Assembly (NCBI RefSeq): GCF_000248055.1
Contig: NZ_BAFC01000048.1
Location: forward strand, 1-57,734
From: Gordonia sputi NBRC 100414
GTDB taxonomy: Bacteria; Actinomycetota; Actinomycetes; Mycobacteriales; Mycobacteriaceae
DNA: 57,734 nucleotides
Direction of reading: 5' to 3'
This document shows, piece by piece, positions 8,910-17,626 of this stretch (within the stretch, counting starts at the first letter, position 1; the number at the start of each line of letters is the position of its first letter). The position numbers were made by a program, and so were the translations under genes. The notes beneath the pieces are model-generated. The model was not told the DNA's origin and did not search any database. It saw only the letters and a list, made by a program, of their open reading frames with translations.

Positions 8910-9500
8910 ATGCGTCTACGAACAGATCTCCGACTGCGTAGCGCCGCGGTGCTGCTGGCCCTGACGACAGCTCTCGCGGGCGGCGTGGTCGCCGCGGCTC
9001 CTGCTCACGCCGACATCAACGCGGGCAGTGTCGATATCGGCAGCTCAGACTTGTTGAGCGCCAACAGCGTCTTCTTATGGCAGAGTCCGCCCACCCGCTA
9101 CATCGTGGTGCTCGGCGCAAAGCAGGGAACGTTGGGGCAGCCACCCGCGGTCCTGCAGCAGCGCATGACCGTCGGCGCCCAGCTCGCGCGCACCCATCCG
9201 TTCAACCGCGTGATCGTGTCCGGCGGCGACACCTGGTGGCTACCGATCTCCGAAGCGCAGTTCATGAACATCGGCCTGATCCATCGCGGTGTCCCGATGT
9301 GGCAGATGGTGAACGAGTCGGCGTCGACCTCGACCGTCCAGAATGCCGAGTTCACTGTCCGCATGCTCAGGTCGTTGGGTGCCACGGGAGCGGTGATCGT
9401 CACCAACAACTTCCACATGCCGCGCGCCATGAAGAACTTCCGCGACGCCGCCAAAGCGCAGCACGCAAACCTGCTGTTTCAGCCCGCCTACGCAGGCTGA
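8910..9500 (+). CDS. Secreted YdcF/DUF218-family protein
   Basis: A 196-residue protein with a Sec signal peptide (basic residues 1-10, hydrophobic core, AHA cleavage site near residue 34) and a DUF218 fold: YIVVLGAKQG, the RVIVSGGDTWW stretch, NESASTSTVQNAEF and VIVTNNFHMPRAM. DUF218/YdcF proteins are thought to act in cell-envelope metabolism and bind nucleotide-like ligands, but the reaction is not established. Here it is predicted to be exported. It is a single-gene unit ending in a strong bidirectional terminator. The start has no clear Shine-Dalgarno sequence. Confidence 0.8.
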   Translation: MRLRTDLRLRSAAVLLALTTALAGGVVAAAPAHADINAGSVDIGSSDLLSANSVFLWQSPPTRYIVVLGAKQGTLGQPPAVLQQRMTVGAQLARTHPFNRVIVSGGDTWWLPISEAQFMNIGLIHRGVPMWQMVNESASTSTVQNAEFTVRMLRSLGATGAVIVTNNFHMPRAMKNFRDAAKAQHANLLFQPAYAG

Positions 9501-9511
9501 ACCACACCGAC

Positions 9512-9553
9512 ACGACGACGCCCCGCTCGAGAGCTCGAGCGGGGCGTCGTCGT
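9512..9553. terminator. 20-bp perfect hairpin between convergent genes
   Basis: The arms 9512-9531 and 9534-9553 are perfectly complementary (left arm starts ACGACGACGCCCC). The only unpaired bases are at the tip. It lies between the ydcF-like gene and the convergent fadE25-like gene and probably serves both. No long T-tract follows. Confidence 0.85.
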
Positions 9554-9584
9554 TGATTCTGTTGTAGCCGAGCGTGATTGGAGG

Positions 9585-10748
9585 TCAGCGCAGCAGCGCG
9601 CGGCTCATCACGACGCGCTGGATCTGGTTGGTGCCCTCGTAGATCTGCGTGATCTTGGCGTCGCGCATCATGCGCTCGACCGGGAAGTCACGTGTGTAGC
9701 CTGCGCCGCCGAACAGCTGCACGGCGTCGGTGGTGACCTGCATCGCGACGTCGGAAGCAAAGCACTTCGACGCCGAGCTGATGAAGCCGAGGTTTTTCTC
9801 ACCACGCTCGGCGCGGGCGGCCGAGGTGTAGACCATGAGGCGAGCGGCCATGATGCTCATTGCCATATCGGCGATCATGAACTCGACGCCCTGGAACGTG
9901 CTGATCGGGCGGTCGAACTGGCGACGCTGCTTTGTGTATTCGATGGCCTGGTCGAGTGCACCCTGTGCGATTCCCACGGCCTGCGCGCCGATTGTCGGGC
10001 GGGTGTGGTCGAGGGTCTCGAGTGCCGTCTTGAAGCCGGTACCCGGCTCGCCGATGATGCGATCGGCGGGGATGGTGCAGTCTTCGAAATACAGCTCCGC
10101 GGTGGGCGAACCCTTGATGCCCAGCTTCTTCTCAAGCGGCCCGACCGTGAAACCCGGATCGTCCTTGTGCACCATGAATGCCGAGATTCCGTGAGCACCC
10201 ATGTCGGGGTCAGTGACCGCCATGACGGTGTACCAGGTGGACTTGCCACCATTGGTGATCCAGCACTTGGTGCCGTTGATGACCCAGTTGTCGCCGTCCT
10301 TGCGCGCACGTGTCTTCATTGCCGCTGCATCAGAACCGGCCTCACGCTCCGACAGGGCGTACGACGCCATGGCTTCGCCGGAGGCAATGGAAGGCAGGAC
10401 CTGCTGCTTGAGCTCTTCCGATCCGTTGAGGATCAGGCCCATCGTGCCGAGCTTGTTCACCGCCGGGATCAGCGAAGCAGAGGCGTCCACTCGGGCCACC
10501 TCTTCGATCACGATGCATGCGGCCACCGAGTCAGCGCCCTGGCCCTCGTACTGCTCAGGTACGTGAATCGCGTTGAACCCGGAGGCCGTCAGCGCCTTCA
10601 GCGCTTCTTCGGGGAATCGTGAGCGCTCATCGACGTCGGCCGCGTAGGGCTCAATCTCCTTGAGCGCGAGTGCCCGGATCGCTTCGCGCAGCGCGACATG
10701 CTCTTCTGGCAGCTGGAATAGATCGAAATCGGGGTTGGCATACCCCAT
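9585..10748 (-). CDS. fadE25: Acyl-CoA dehydrogenase, FadE25-like
   Basis: A 387-residue FAD-dependent acyl-CoA dehydrogenase catalysing the first step of beta-oxidation. It matches, as I recall it, M. tuberculosis FadE25 nearly end to end, including PEQYEGQGADSVAACIVIEE and the C-terminus. The catalytic base is Glu371 in IYEGTNQIQR; the FAD segment YALSEREAGSDAA and WITNGGKSTWYTVMAV are intact. The ATG at 10746-10748 follows GAGGAGG at good spacing; a longer in-frame start lacks a ribosome site. Two perfect palindromes lie 50-77 bp upstream, so repression by a fatty-acid-type regulator is plausible. Confidence 0.92.
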   Translation of the reverse strand: MGYANPDFDLFQLPEEHVALREAIRALALKEIEPYAADVDERSRFPEEALKALTASGFNAIHVPEQYEGQGADSVAACIVIEEVARVDASASLIPAVNKLGTMGLILNGSEELKQQVLPSIASGEAMASYALSEREAGSDAAAMKTRARKDGDNWVINGTKCWITNGGKSTWYTVMAVTDPDMGAHGISAFMVHKDDPGFTVGPLEKKLGIKGSPTAELYFEDCTIPADRIIGEPGTGFKTALETLDHTRPTIGAQAVGIAQGALDQAIEYTKQRRQFDRPISTFQGVEFMIADMAMSIMAARLMVYTSAARAERGEKNLGFISSASKCFASDVAMQVTTDAVQLFGGAGYTRDFPVERMMRDAKITQIYEGTNQIQRVVMSRALLR

Positions 10749-10796
10749 GAGGGCCTCCTCATTCAGTCGACGATGACATGATTTTGGGATCATATT

Positions 10797-10825
10797 GCGT
10801 TCAATTGAACGCGACACTGAGTGTC
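10797..10825. promoter_or_regulatory. Two adjacent palindromes upstream of fadE25
   Basis: GCGTTCAATTGAACGC (10797-10812) is a perfect 16-bp palindrome and is directly followed by GACACTGAGTGTC (10813-10825), a perfect dyad around one base. On the minus strand the first palindrome contains TTGAAC, a possible -35 of the fadE25 promoter, so a bound repressor would block transcription. The remaining part of the 296-bp gap to the tetR gene shows nothing else I can support. Protein identity is unknown; the right-hand TetR is one candidate. Confidence 0.6.
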
Positions 10826-11044
10826 ATATTACTCGCCCCAGAGGCCCGTTGTCGACACTCGGTGCCATCATTCAGGCCCATTCGGTGCGATCGCCGCCGC
10901 TCCTTCGACGCGGTACATCGCCGTATCCGACGAGGTGAGCGCGGAAGCGAGCACGCCGGCGCTCGTCGACACCGACGGTTCCGGCCACTGCGTCACCATG
11001 CTCCGCACGACGCTCGCGCGCACTCCGTACCGCAGAGACGAGAG

Positions 11045-11734
11045 TCAGGTGGCGGACTCGGGGATCGTCGCGCCGATCTTTTCGCTGACCGCCCGTGAGA
11101 TCTCCAGTGCCGACGTGCCCGCGGGAAAGGTGATCACAGCGATCTCGGGCCGCCCGGTGGCACCGAGGGCCATCCGGATGCGCGCCAAGTCGCGACGCAG
11201 TCGGCCAAGCGTCGCGTCCTCGTCGCCGCGGATCATCGAGCGCAGAAGGTAGTTGTGCGCCGACGTGATCGCCGCGGCGAACGCGACGATATCGACCGGC
11301 GACTCATCGGGCAGCCGACTACGCAGATGCTCCTCGAAAACCCGCTGGTACCGATAGGTCGTCACCAACTCACGCTCACGCAGCGTCGGCACCGTCGATA
11401 CGACGTCCATGCGTCGAACAGCCAGGTCACGGGTCTTATGGAAGTGCGTGAACACAAGTTCGGCCGCTACGCACACCGCAGTCGGAGGGTCGACGTCGTC
11501 ACTGTCGGCGAGTTGTGCGGCCACGTCGGTCAGCAATTCTTCGTGGTCGGCGAAGATCATGTCCTCTTTCGATCTGAACTGTCGAAAGAGGGTTCGTCGC
11601 GAGACACCGGCGGCAACAGCAATCTGATCGACCGTCGTCGACTCGTAGCCGTTCTCACTGAACAGGCGGATCGACGCCGCGACGACCTGGGTTCGGAGAT
11701 CGCCCGATCCCCCCGCTATGTCACTCGGTGCCAT
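11045..11734 (-). CDS. TetR-family transcriptional regulator
   Basis: A 229-residue TetR protein. The N-terminal DNA-binding domain is clear (about 15-60: AASIRLFSENGYESTTVDQIAVAAGVSRRTLFRQF, with the typical Y/T-V-D-Q-I and V-S-R-R-T-L-F-R-Q-F helix). The ligand domain is diverged. I chose ATG 11734; a TTG eight codons upstream (11758) is possible. It is divergent from the KstD-like flavoprotein operon, with a perfect palindrome in the shared gap, so it probably represses that operon and itself. Confidence 0.85.
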   Translation of the reverse strand: MAPSDIAGGSGDLRTQVVAASIRLFSENGYESTTVDQIAVAAGVSRRTLFRQFRSKEDMIFADHEELLTDVAAQLADSDDVDPPTAVCVAAELVFTHFHKTRDLAVRRMDVVSTVPTLRERELVTTYRYQRVFEEHLRSRLPDESPVDIVAFAAAITSAHNYLLRSMIRGDEDATLGRLRRDLARIRMALGATGRPEIAVITFPAGTSALEISRAVSEKIGATIPESAT

Positions 11735-11878
11735 GAACTCAGTATCGCTGGTGATCAACCTGTTGCGCCAACACGCAGCCGTGGCGGCACGTGCGAAAGG
11801 TGACTCGATCGTCGGATTCTTGACGCAGAAGTCAGTTTCCTAATTATTTTCGAATATCTATTGCGTTGCCGAAACTAA

Positions 11879-11892
11879 ACCTGACGTCAGGT
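11879..11892. promoter_or_regulatory. 14-bp perfect palindrome, likely TetR operator
   Basis: ACCTGACGTCAGGT lies in the gap between the divergent tetR and flavoprotein genes. Upstream of it, TTGACG (11819-11824), a 17-bp spacer and ATTATT could be the rightward promoter, which would put the palindrome just past the start point. The A/T-rich run around 11840-11870 stands out from its surroundings. Confidence 0.55.
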
Positions 11893-11988
11893 GATGCGCG
11901 TCACACCTTCGATCGGTAGCCAGCGCGACCGAGAAGCTCCCCTTCGAGCCACGCTGCGCACGACATCTCGCATATGAAAGTGACCCCC

Positions 11989-13704
11989 ATGAGCAATCCT
12001 CAACCGAGCACTCGCGCGGCACTCCGCCAATCGGCCGCCCCCGCAACCACACCACCGAAACCCGATGCAGTCGCCGACGTCGTGGTCGTAGGCGGCGGAG
12101 GTGGCGGACTCCCCGCAGCACTGTTCAGTCGATGGCTCGGCGACGAGGTCATCCTGCTGGAGAAGGCCAATCAACTCGGCGGCACCGCACGCAAAGCCGC
12201 GTTCTGGTACTGGGTGCCCAACAATCGTCCGCTTCGGGAAGCCGGCCTGACCGACCGAGAAGAGGACTATCTGCGGTTCGTCGCCCGACTGTCTCGACCA
12301 ACGATGTACGACGCCACCAAGCCGACACTCGGCGTACCACAGGAGGAGTACGACGCATATCGCGCCATCTACGAAAGTGCCTCCCCCGCAGCCGAATTGC
12401 TCAACTCACCCGGCGCACTACCCTACCGCCACGTCCCCGACGCGTACGACTACTGGTCGGAAATCGCCGAGAACAAGACCCCGCAAGGTCGAGTACTCAT
12501 CCACGCCGATGCGAAAGAGTCGATGGCAGACGGAGGTGCACGCAGCATCGAGAGCATGACCGAGTCCGCAGTGCGAGACGGAGTCGACATCCGGCTCGGA
12601 TTCCGAGTCCAACGCACCATCATCGAGGACGGAAGAGTTGTCGGAGTCCAGGCGACATCTGCTGCCGGCGAGACGATTTCGGTGCTGGCTCGCAAAGCCG
12701 TCATCTTCGCGACCGGCGGATTCACCCACGACGCCGAGCTACGCCGCAACTTCTTGTCGGCGCCGCTCTATCCCGGGTGCGCGGCGATCACCAACGAGGG
12801 CGATTTCGTGAGAATCGCCGCATTCGCCGGAGCGCAGACACGAAACATGAATTACGGGTGGATGTGTCCGATCTCGCTGGAACGCGCGGTGAACACCCCC
12901 TCATCGCTCATCGGAAGCTTCTGCGTCGCAGGTGATTCGACGCTGTTCGTGAACAAGTACGGCCAACGGACGATGAACGAGAAGCTGCAGTACAACGAAC
13001 TCGCGCAAGAGTTCTTCACATGGGATGCGCAGCGCGCCGAATACCCGAACCTGGTCATGATTCAGATCTGGGACCAGCGCAGTCAGGACAACAGTGCCGA
13101 CACAGAGTACGGCCGCCTCATTCCTCCACCCGGCGCCGACGATGCGCACGTCATTCGTGGGAATACGCTCTCCGAACTACGCGACAACATCGCAGAACGA
13201 CTCGGCCGCTATCGCGACAAGACCGGCAATGCTGAACTCGCAGAGGACTTTCTGGTCAATCTTGAAAGCTCCATCGCGCGATTCAACACATTCGCACACA
13301 CCGGCGTCGACGACGATTTCCATCGCGGAGAGAAGCCCGTCCAGCTCATGTTCAACGGCGCGGTCAAGGAAGAGCCGGCACGCACGAATCCGACGATGTG
13401 GCCGCTCTCCGACTCGGGGCCCTACTACGCGGCACTGCTCGTCGGCGGCACACTCGACACCAAGGGAGGTCCGAAGACGGACACCAATGGTCGTGTACTC
13501 GACGATAATTCGACGCCCATCCCGGGTTTGTACGGTGTGGGCAACTGCGTCGCCTCCGCATCCGCTCAGGCCTACTGGGCAGGCGGCGCGACACTCGACC
13601 CGATCATCGCCTTCGCCTATCGCGCCGCTCATGCAGCGCATTCCGAAGCCGCCCAACACAATCGCGACATCAACGCCGCCACCGATCACGTCGCTCACGC
13701 GTGA
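11989..13704 (+). CDS. FAD-dependent oxidoreductase, KstD/fumarate-reductase-like
   Basis: A 571-residue flavoprotein of the 3-ketosteroid dehydrogenase/fumarate reductase flavoprotein family. The FAD dinucleotide fold VVVVGGGGGGLPAAL is at about residues 32-46, the second FAD segment KAVIFATGGFTHD in the middle, and the C-terminal IPGLYGVGNCVAS/WAGGATLDP is typical. It probably dehydrogenates or reduces a cyclic ketone; the substrate is not readable. An in-frame ATG at 11974 would add five residues. It leads an operon with a SnoaL-like protein (23-bp gap) and a mycofactocin-type SDR, suggesting degradation of an alicyclic alcohol, terpenoid or steroid-like compound. Confidence 0.83.
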   Translation: MSNPQPSTRAALRQSAAPATTPPKPDAVADVVVVGGGGGGLPAALFSRWLGDEVILLEKANQLGGTARKAAFWYWVPNNRPLREAGLTDREEDYLRFVARLSRPTMYDATKPTLGVPQEEYDAYRAIYESASPAAELLNSPGALPYRHVPDAYDYWSEIAENKTPQGRVLIHADAKESMADGGARSIESMTESAVRDGVDIRLGFRVQRTIIEDGRVVGVQATSAAGETISVLARKAVIFATGGFTHDAELRRNFLSAPLYPGCAAITNEGDFVRIAAFAGAQTRNMNYGWMCPISLERAVNTPSSLIGSFCVAGDSTLFVNKYGQRTMNEKLQYNELAQEFFTWDAQRAEYPNLVMIQIWDQRSQDNSADTEYGRLIPPPGADDAHVIRGNTLSELRDNIAERLGRYRDKTGNAELAEDFLVNLESSIARFNTFAHTGVDDDFHRGEKPVQLMFNGAVKEEPARTNPTMWPLSDSGPYYAALLVGGTLDTKGGPKTDTNGRVLDDNSTPIPGLYGVGNCVASASAQAYWAGGATLDPIIAFAYRAAHAAHSEAAQHNRDINAATDHVAHA

Positions 13705-13727
13705 TCACACCCTGAAAGGAAGAACCG

Positions 13728-14180
13728 ATGACAATTTCAACCCAGACAATGACGAGAGAACAACGGAAGTCCGTCGCGATCGAGTACTTCAAGCGATTCG
13801 ACAACGGCGGCGACGTACTCGGTTTGTTCGCCGACGACGCCACCGTGTACTTCCCCAAATGGGGTGTCACAGAAGGGAAAGAAGAGATCGCCCGGATGTT
13901 CGGCGACGTCGCTGGCCTCTTCGTCGAGATCCACCACTACCCCGAGTATCTCAAGTTCATCATCGAAGACGACATGGTCGTCGCAGAGGGAATCACCTCC
14001 GGAGTGACCTCCGACGGCACCGAGTGGCGCGCAGGTGTCACGCACGCGGGCCGGTGGACCGACGTGTTCGAGATCAGGGACCACCAGATCCAGCGCTGCT
14101 ACATCTACCTCGACCCCGACTACGCCGGCGCCGACACCGCCCGCTACCCGTGGCTCGCAGACGCCGAAGCGATGGCGTGA
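13728..14180 (+). CDS. SnoaL-like / NTF2-fold protein
   Basis: A 150-residue single-domain protein of the nuclear-transport-factor-2/SnoaL fold: an N-terminal helix with YFKRFDNGGDVLGLFADDATVYFP, then alternating strands ending DVFEIRDHQIQRCYIYLDP. Family members are isomerases, hydratases or cyclases on small ligands and many have no known activity. GAAAGGAAG gives a strong ribosome site. Its place between a flavoprotein and an SDR suggests isomerisation or hydration of the pathway intermediate, which is inference. Confidence 0.75.
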   Translation: MTISTQTMTREQRKSVAIEYFKRFDNGGDVLGLFADDATVYFPKWGVTEGKEEIARMFGDVAGLFVEIHHYPEYLKFIIEDDMVVAEGITSGVTSDGTEWRAGVTHAGRWTDVFEIRDHQIQRCYIYLDPDYAGADTARYPWLADAEAMA

Positions 14181-14208
14181 ACCGAGAGAAGAAGAGGAGG
14201 AGAACACG

Positions 14209-15027
14209 ATGACTTCACTAGAGGGCAAGGTCGCGCTCATCACCGGCGCAGCGCGCGGTCAGGGCCGACAACACGCAATCACCCTCGCCGAGGCGGGCGC
14301 CGACATCGTCGCCATCGACCTGTGTGCGCAGATCCCGGCCATCCCGTATCCGATGGCGACAGCGTCGGATCTTGACGAGACGGTCGCGGCAGTCGAGGGG
14401 ACCGGTCGGAAGATCGCCGCACGGGTCGGCGACGTGCGAGATCTCGAAGCGATGTCGGCGCTCGTCGACGACGCGCTGGTCCAGTTCGGCCATATCGACA
14501 TCGTCTGCGCAAACGCGGGCGTGTACTCGTTCGGGCCGTTGTCGAGCCTGGAGATCGATCCGCAGCGGTGGTCCGATGTGGTCGGTACGAACCTCACCGG
14601 GGTGTTCAACACGGTCAAAGTGGCCGCGCCGTCGATGATCGAACGAGGCGAGGGCGGATCGATCGTCCTCACCAGTTCGACGGCAGGCATCAAAGGTCTC
14701 CGTTCGATGGCCGACTACACCGCGTCGAAGCACGGTGTTGTCGGGCTGATGAAGACGTTTGCCAACGAGCTTGCACCCCACAACATTCGGGTCAACTCCG
14801 TGCATCCGCCGGGAGTGCGAACCGACATGGTCGACAATCCGCAGCCCGCCGCGTGGTACGACGAAAACCCGGACATGGCCAACAATGTGAGCGGCAATCT
14901 GCTCCCGGTCGATCTCGTCGAAGCGCAGGACATCAGCAACGCGGTGCGCTTCCTGGCATCTGACGACGCGCGCTTCATCACCGGCGTGCAGCTACCCGTG
15001 GACGCAGGCTTCACCGAGAGGGCCTGA
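14209..15027 (+). CDS. Mycofactocin-type SDR family oxidoreductase
   Basis: A 272-residue short-chain dehydrogenase. The cofactor motif TGAARGQG is at 12-19, the catalytic serine near 156, Tyr170 and Lys174 in YTASK. An insertion of about 20 residues after the second strand (38-60, around LCAQIPAIPYPMATASDL) is the hallmark of the mycofactocin-coupled subfamily, whose tightly held NAD is reoxidised by mycofactocin. Carveol dehydrogenase belongs to this group. AGGAGGAGA precedes the ATG. The mycofactocin biosynthesis genes are not in the window. A secondary alcohol is the likely substrate. Confidence 0.87.
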   Translation: MTSLEGKVALITGAARGQGRQHAITLAEAGADIVAIDLCAQIPAIPYPMATASDLDETVAAVEGTGRKIAARVGDVRDLEAMSALVDDALVQFGHIDIVCANAGVYSFGPLSSLEIDPQRWSDVVGTNLTGVFNTVKVAAPSMIERGEGGSIVLTSSTAGIKGLRSMADYTASKHGVVGLMKTFANELAPHNIRVNSVHPPGVRTDMVDNPQPAAWYDENPDMANNVSGNLLPVDLVEAQDISNAVRFLASDDARFITGVQLPVDAGFTERA

Positions 15028-15069
15028 CTCGGCGCGTCGACTGACTCCTCGCGCTCGGTCGGACGAACG

Positions 15070-15104
15070 ACACCCGGGGCGACAACGGCGTCGACCCCGG
15101 GTGT
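15070..15104 (+). terminator. Hairpin after the SDR gene
   Basis: ACACCCGGGG (15070-15079) pairs with CCCCGGGTGT (15095-15104), and the inner CGAC/GTCG extends the stem past a one-base bulge. It lies 42 bp after the SDR stop and should end the flavoprotein operon. Confidence 0.7.
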
Positions 15105-15226
15105 TGTCGGCTACGGTTTCGACGACCATCCGCTAGTCCGAGGAGATCGCGTGACCGTTCCATCGTCGCCAGACCCCGACACACTGCCGCCCATCCCCCC
15201 GCTTCGACGCACCACCGCCACCGCCG

Positions 15227-15724
15227 ATGGGCGTCGTACGGTGCCAGATGATCGCGGGCCCCGACATGTCGCAGCGGGCGGCGAAGTCTCTGGTGCTCGG
15301 TCTACGCCGTCAGGTTGTGGTCCAGGCGGCCATCATCGGCGGGTTCGGCGTGCTGCTCGTCGTCTTCGGTGCGGTCAGCGCGGCAAGCGGCGACTCATCG
15401 TCCTCGGTACTGATCTATGGCTGCGCGCTCCTCGTGCTCACGGCTGCACTGCCGTTCCTTGCCTACCGCCGGATCCGTGCCATGTGGGCGAGGTTCGCCC
15501 CCGCGGGAACACCGATGGCGAGCGAGTTGTCCCTTGACCGCCTCACGCTGACGGTGGGCCCGACGACGAACTCCGTGCATACGTCGGCGATCACGGGAGT
15601 CGCACACCTCGGGACGATGTTCGTGGTGAGGACACGTCAGTTCGCGACCCCTGCCATGATCTTTCCCGAAGAACTCGTGCCGCCCGCCGTCGGCGCCGAC
15701 CTGCTCGCGCGCTACGCGATTTGA
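15227..15724 (+). CDS. Small membrane protein, start unclear, possible frameshift
   Basis: The 165-residue reading frame has two adjacent membrane segments (about residues 30-50, VVVQAAIIGGFGVLLVVFGAV, and 62-80) followed by a soluble C-terminal domain rich in strands, like a YcxB- or PH-type membrane-associated domain. I do not recognise the family. There is no ribosome site before ATG 15227. A strong one (GAGGAGA then GTG 15151) opens a different frame, so either the start is internal or a one-base shift occurred in the C6 tract at 15195-15200. Joining the frames would give a proline-rich N-terminus. It is convergent with the ligase gene that follows. Confidence 0.55.
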   Translation: MGVVRCQMIAGPDMSQRAAKSLVLGLRRQVVVQAAIIGGFGVLLVVFGAVSAASGDSSSSVLIYGCALLVLTAALPFLAYRRIRAMWARFAPAGTPMASELSLDRLTLTVGPTTNSVHTSAITGVAHLGTMFVVRTRQFATPAMIFPEELVPPAVGADLLARYAI

Positions 15725-15737
15725 CCAGCGGCACAGG

Positions 15738-17423
15738 TCATTTCGAGGACTGTTTACGCAACTCGAACTTGAGAACCTTGCCAGTCGACGTCCGCGGCAA
15801 CTCGTCGGCGAAGACGATGTCGCGTGGAATCTTGTAGCCTGCCAGCAGAGTTCGCGCGTACTCGATCAACTCGTCGGAGCTCAGCGACCGCCCCTCCTTC
15901 AGGAGCACATACGCTCTGGCCCGCTCGCCCCACTTCTCGTCGGGAACGCCGACGACCGCGACGTCGAGTACTGCATCGTGGCTGACCAGAGCTTGTTCGA
16001 CCTCGATTGTCGAGATGTTCTCGCCACCCGAGATGATGATGTCCTTGGCCCGATCGCGGAGCTGAATGTAGCCGTCCGGATGCATCACGCCGAGGTCGCC
16101 GGTGTGAAACCAGCCACCCTCGAACGCTTGTCGCGTCGCGTCGGGATCTTTGAAGTATCCGGCCATGATGTTGTTGCCGCGCAACACGATCTCACCGATC
16201 GTCGACCCATCCGCGGGAACGTCGACAAGTGGCACGACGCCGCGCTCGACGACTCGCGCCGGCTCCGCCTGCACCATTCCGACACCCTGCAGTGACAGCT
16301 TCGCCGCGCGGTCGGCGGGATCGAGATCGTCCCAGGACTCCTGGTACTCGCAGATCGTGTACGGCCCATAGCTTTCAGTGAGTCCATAGACGTGGACGAC
16401 ACTGATGTCGAGCGCGGCGAGAGCCGCGATCACCGTCGGCGACGGAGGTGCGCCCGCCGTGGTGATCCGGAGCGGTGCGTCCAGGCGGTGCGCGCGTGGC
16501 GATCCGGCGATCGTGATGAGAACCGTTGGCGCACCACACAGATTCGTGACACCGAGGTCGTCGATGGCGTCCCATACCGCGTCGGCTCGCACCAGGCGCA
16601 GACACACGTGCATCGCCGACGCCGCGGTGACCGCCCAGGGCGTGCACCATCCGTTGCAGTGAAACATCGGGAGAGTCCACAAATATCTTGTGCTACCGGT
16701 GAATTGGTTGTGGTGCATCTCGCCCAACGCGTTGAGGTAGGCGCCCCGATGCGTGTACATCACGCCCTTGGGTTTGCCCGTCGTCCCCGAGGTGTAGTTG
16801 ATGCTGATGACGCGGTCCTCGTCGTCGACAGTCCACGGGAGCGGCGTCGAATCTAGTGTGTCGGCGGCCGCGAGAAAGTCAGCGTAAGAACGCAATCCGC
16901 CGATACCCGACGATTCGACGTCGGCGGGTGGTGGACCGAACTCGGGATCGGTGATCTCGACGTACGACGTCACGTCGGGCACCTCGTCGGCGATGGACGC
17001 GACGGTGTGGCGGAACTCGGCGTCGAAGAACAGGGTGGTGACGCCGGCGTGATTGAGGATGTGCACCAGTTCGGGGCCTGCCAGGCGCGAGTTGAGTGCG
17101 ACAAGAACTCCGCCCGCGAGCGGCACCGCGAAGTGCGCGACGAGTAGTTCGGGCACGTTGGGTGCAAGGTAGGCGATCCGCTCGCCCGGGGAGATCGTCG
17201 ACTCGAGCACCCGGGCGAGACGCTGCACCTCGTCGCCGAGTTCGGTGTAGGTCGCCGAGCGCGCACCGTAGCGGATGGCGGTGCGATCGCCGAACACCTC
17301 GACCGAGCGCTGCAAGAAGCGCAGCGGCGTCATTTCCGAGCGGTTTGCGGTCCCGCAGTCGATGCGGCCGAACTCGGCGTCGAGTTGCGCGGTGACGGCG
17401 GCATCGGTTGTCTGTGACGACAC
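15738..17423 (-). CDS. Acyl-CoA synthetase (AMP-forming ligase)
   Basis: A 561-residue ANL-superfamily ligase that activates a carboxylic acid to acyl-AMP and then acyl-CoA. The P-loop-like motif YTSGTTGKPKG is at 210-220, YGLTESYGPY forms the adenine-binding motif, GWFHTGDLG carries the hinge region and the catalytic lysine is about Lys549 in STGKVLKFELRK. It resembles the medium/short-chain group that includes methylmercaptopropionyl-CoA ligases. I chose GTG 17423 because GGGAG sits 6-7 bases before it; GTG 17453 and ATG 17444 are alternatives. It is divergent from the acyl-CoA oxidase-like gene, a natural metabolic partner. Confidence 0.87.
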   Translation of the reverse strand: MSSQTTDAAVTAQLDAEFGRIDCGTANRSEMTPLRFLQRSVEVFGDRTAIRYGARSATYTELGDEVQRLARVLESTISPGERIAYLAPNVPELLVAHFAVPLAGGVLVALNSRLAGPELVHILNHAGVTTLFFDAEFRHTVASIADEVPDVTSYVEITDPEFGPPPADVESSGIGGLRSYADFLAAADTLDSTPLPWTVDDEDRVISINYTSGTTGKPKGVMYTHRGAYLNALGEMHHNQFTGSTRYLWTLPMFHCNGWCTPWAVTAASAMHVCLRLVRADAVWDAIDDLGVTNLCGAPTVLITIAGSPRAHRLDAPLRITTAGAPPSPTVIAALAALDISVVHVYGLTESYGPYTICEYQESWDDLDPADRAAKLSLQGVGMVQAEPARVVERGVVPLVDVPADGSTIGEIVLRGNNIMAGYFKDPDATRQAFEGGWFHTGDLGVMHPDGYIQLRDRAKDIIISGGENISTIEVEQALVSHDAVLDVAVVGVPDEKWGERARAYVLLKEGRSLSSDELIEYARTLLAGYKIPRDIVFADELPRTSTGKVLKFELRKQSSK

Positions 17424-17626
17424 GGTGTTCTCCCAGCTTGGCATCGATGACACGCGGGTGAGCCCCGCGACGTTGACGTGCTCCTACGATATGGACCACA
17501 CTCGTGCGCGCGCCACCCCCGGAAGGAGGTGGCAAGCAGCTGCGGCCAGAGCGAATCGCGCGCCACATGGGGAGCTCGTTGCGGGTATCGCCCCCGGTGT
17601 CGGATCTGATCCGTAACGTGGAGCTC

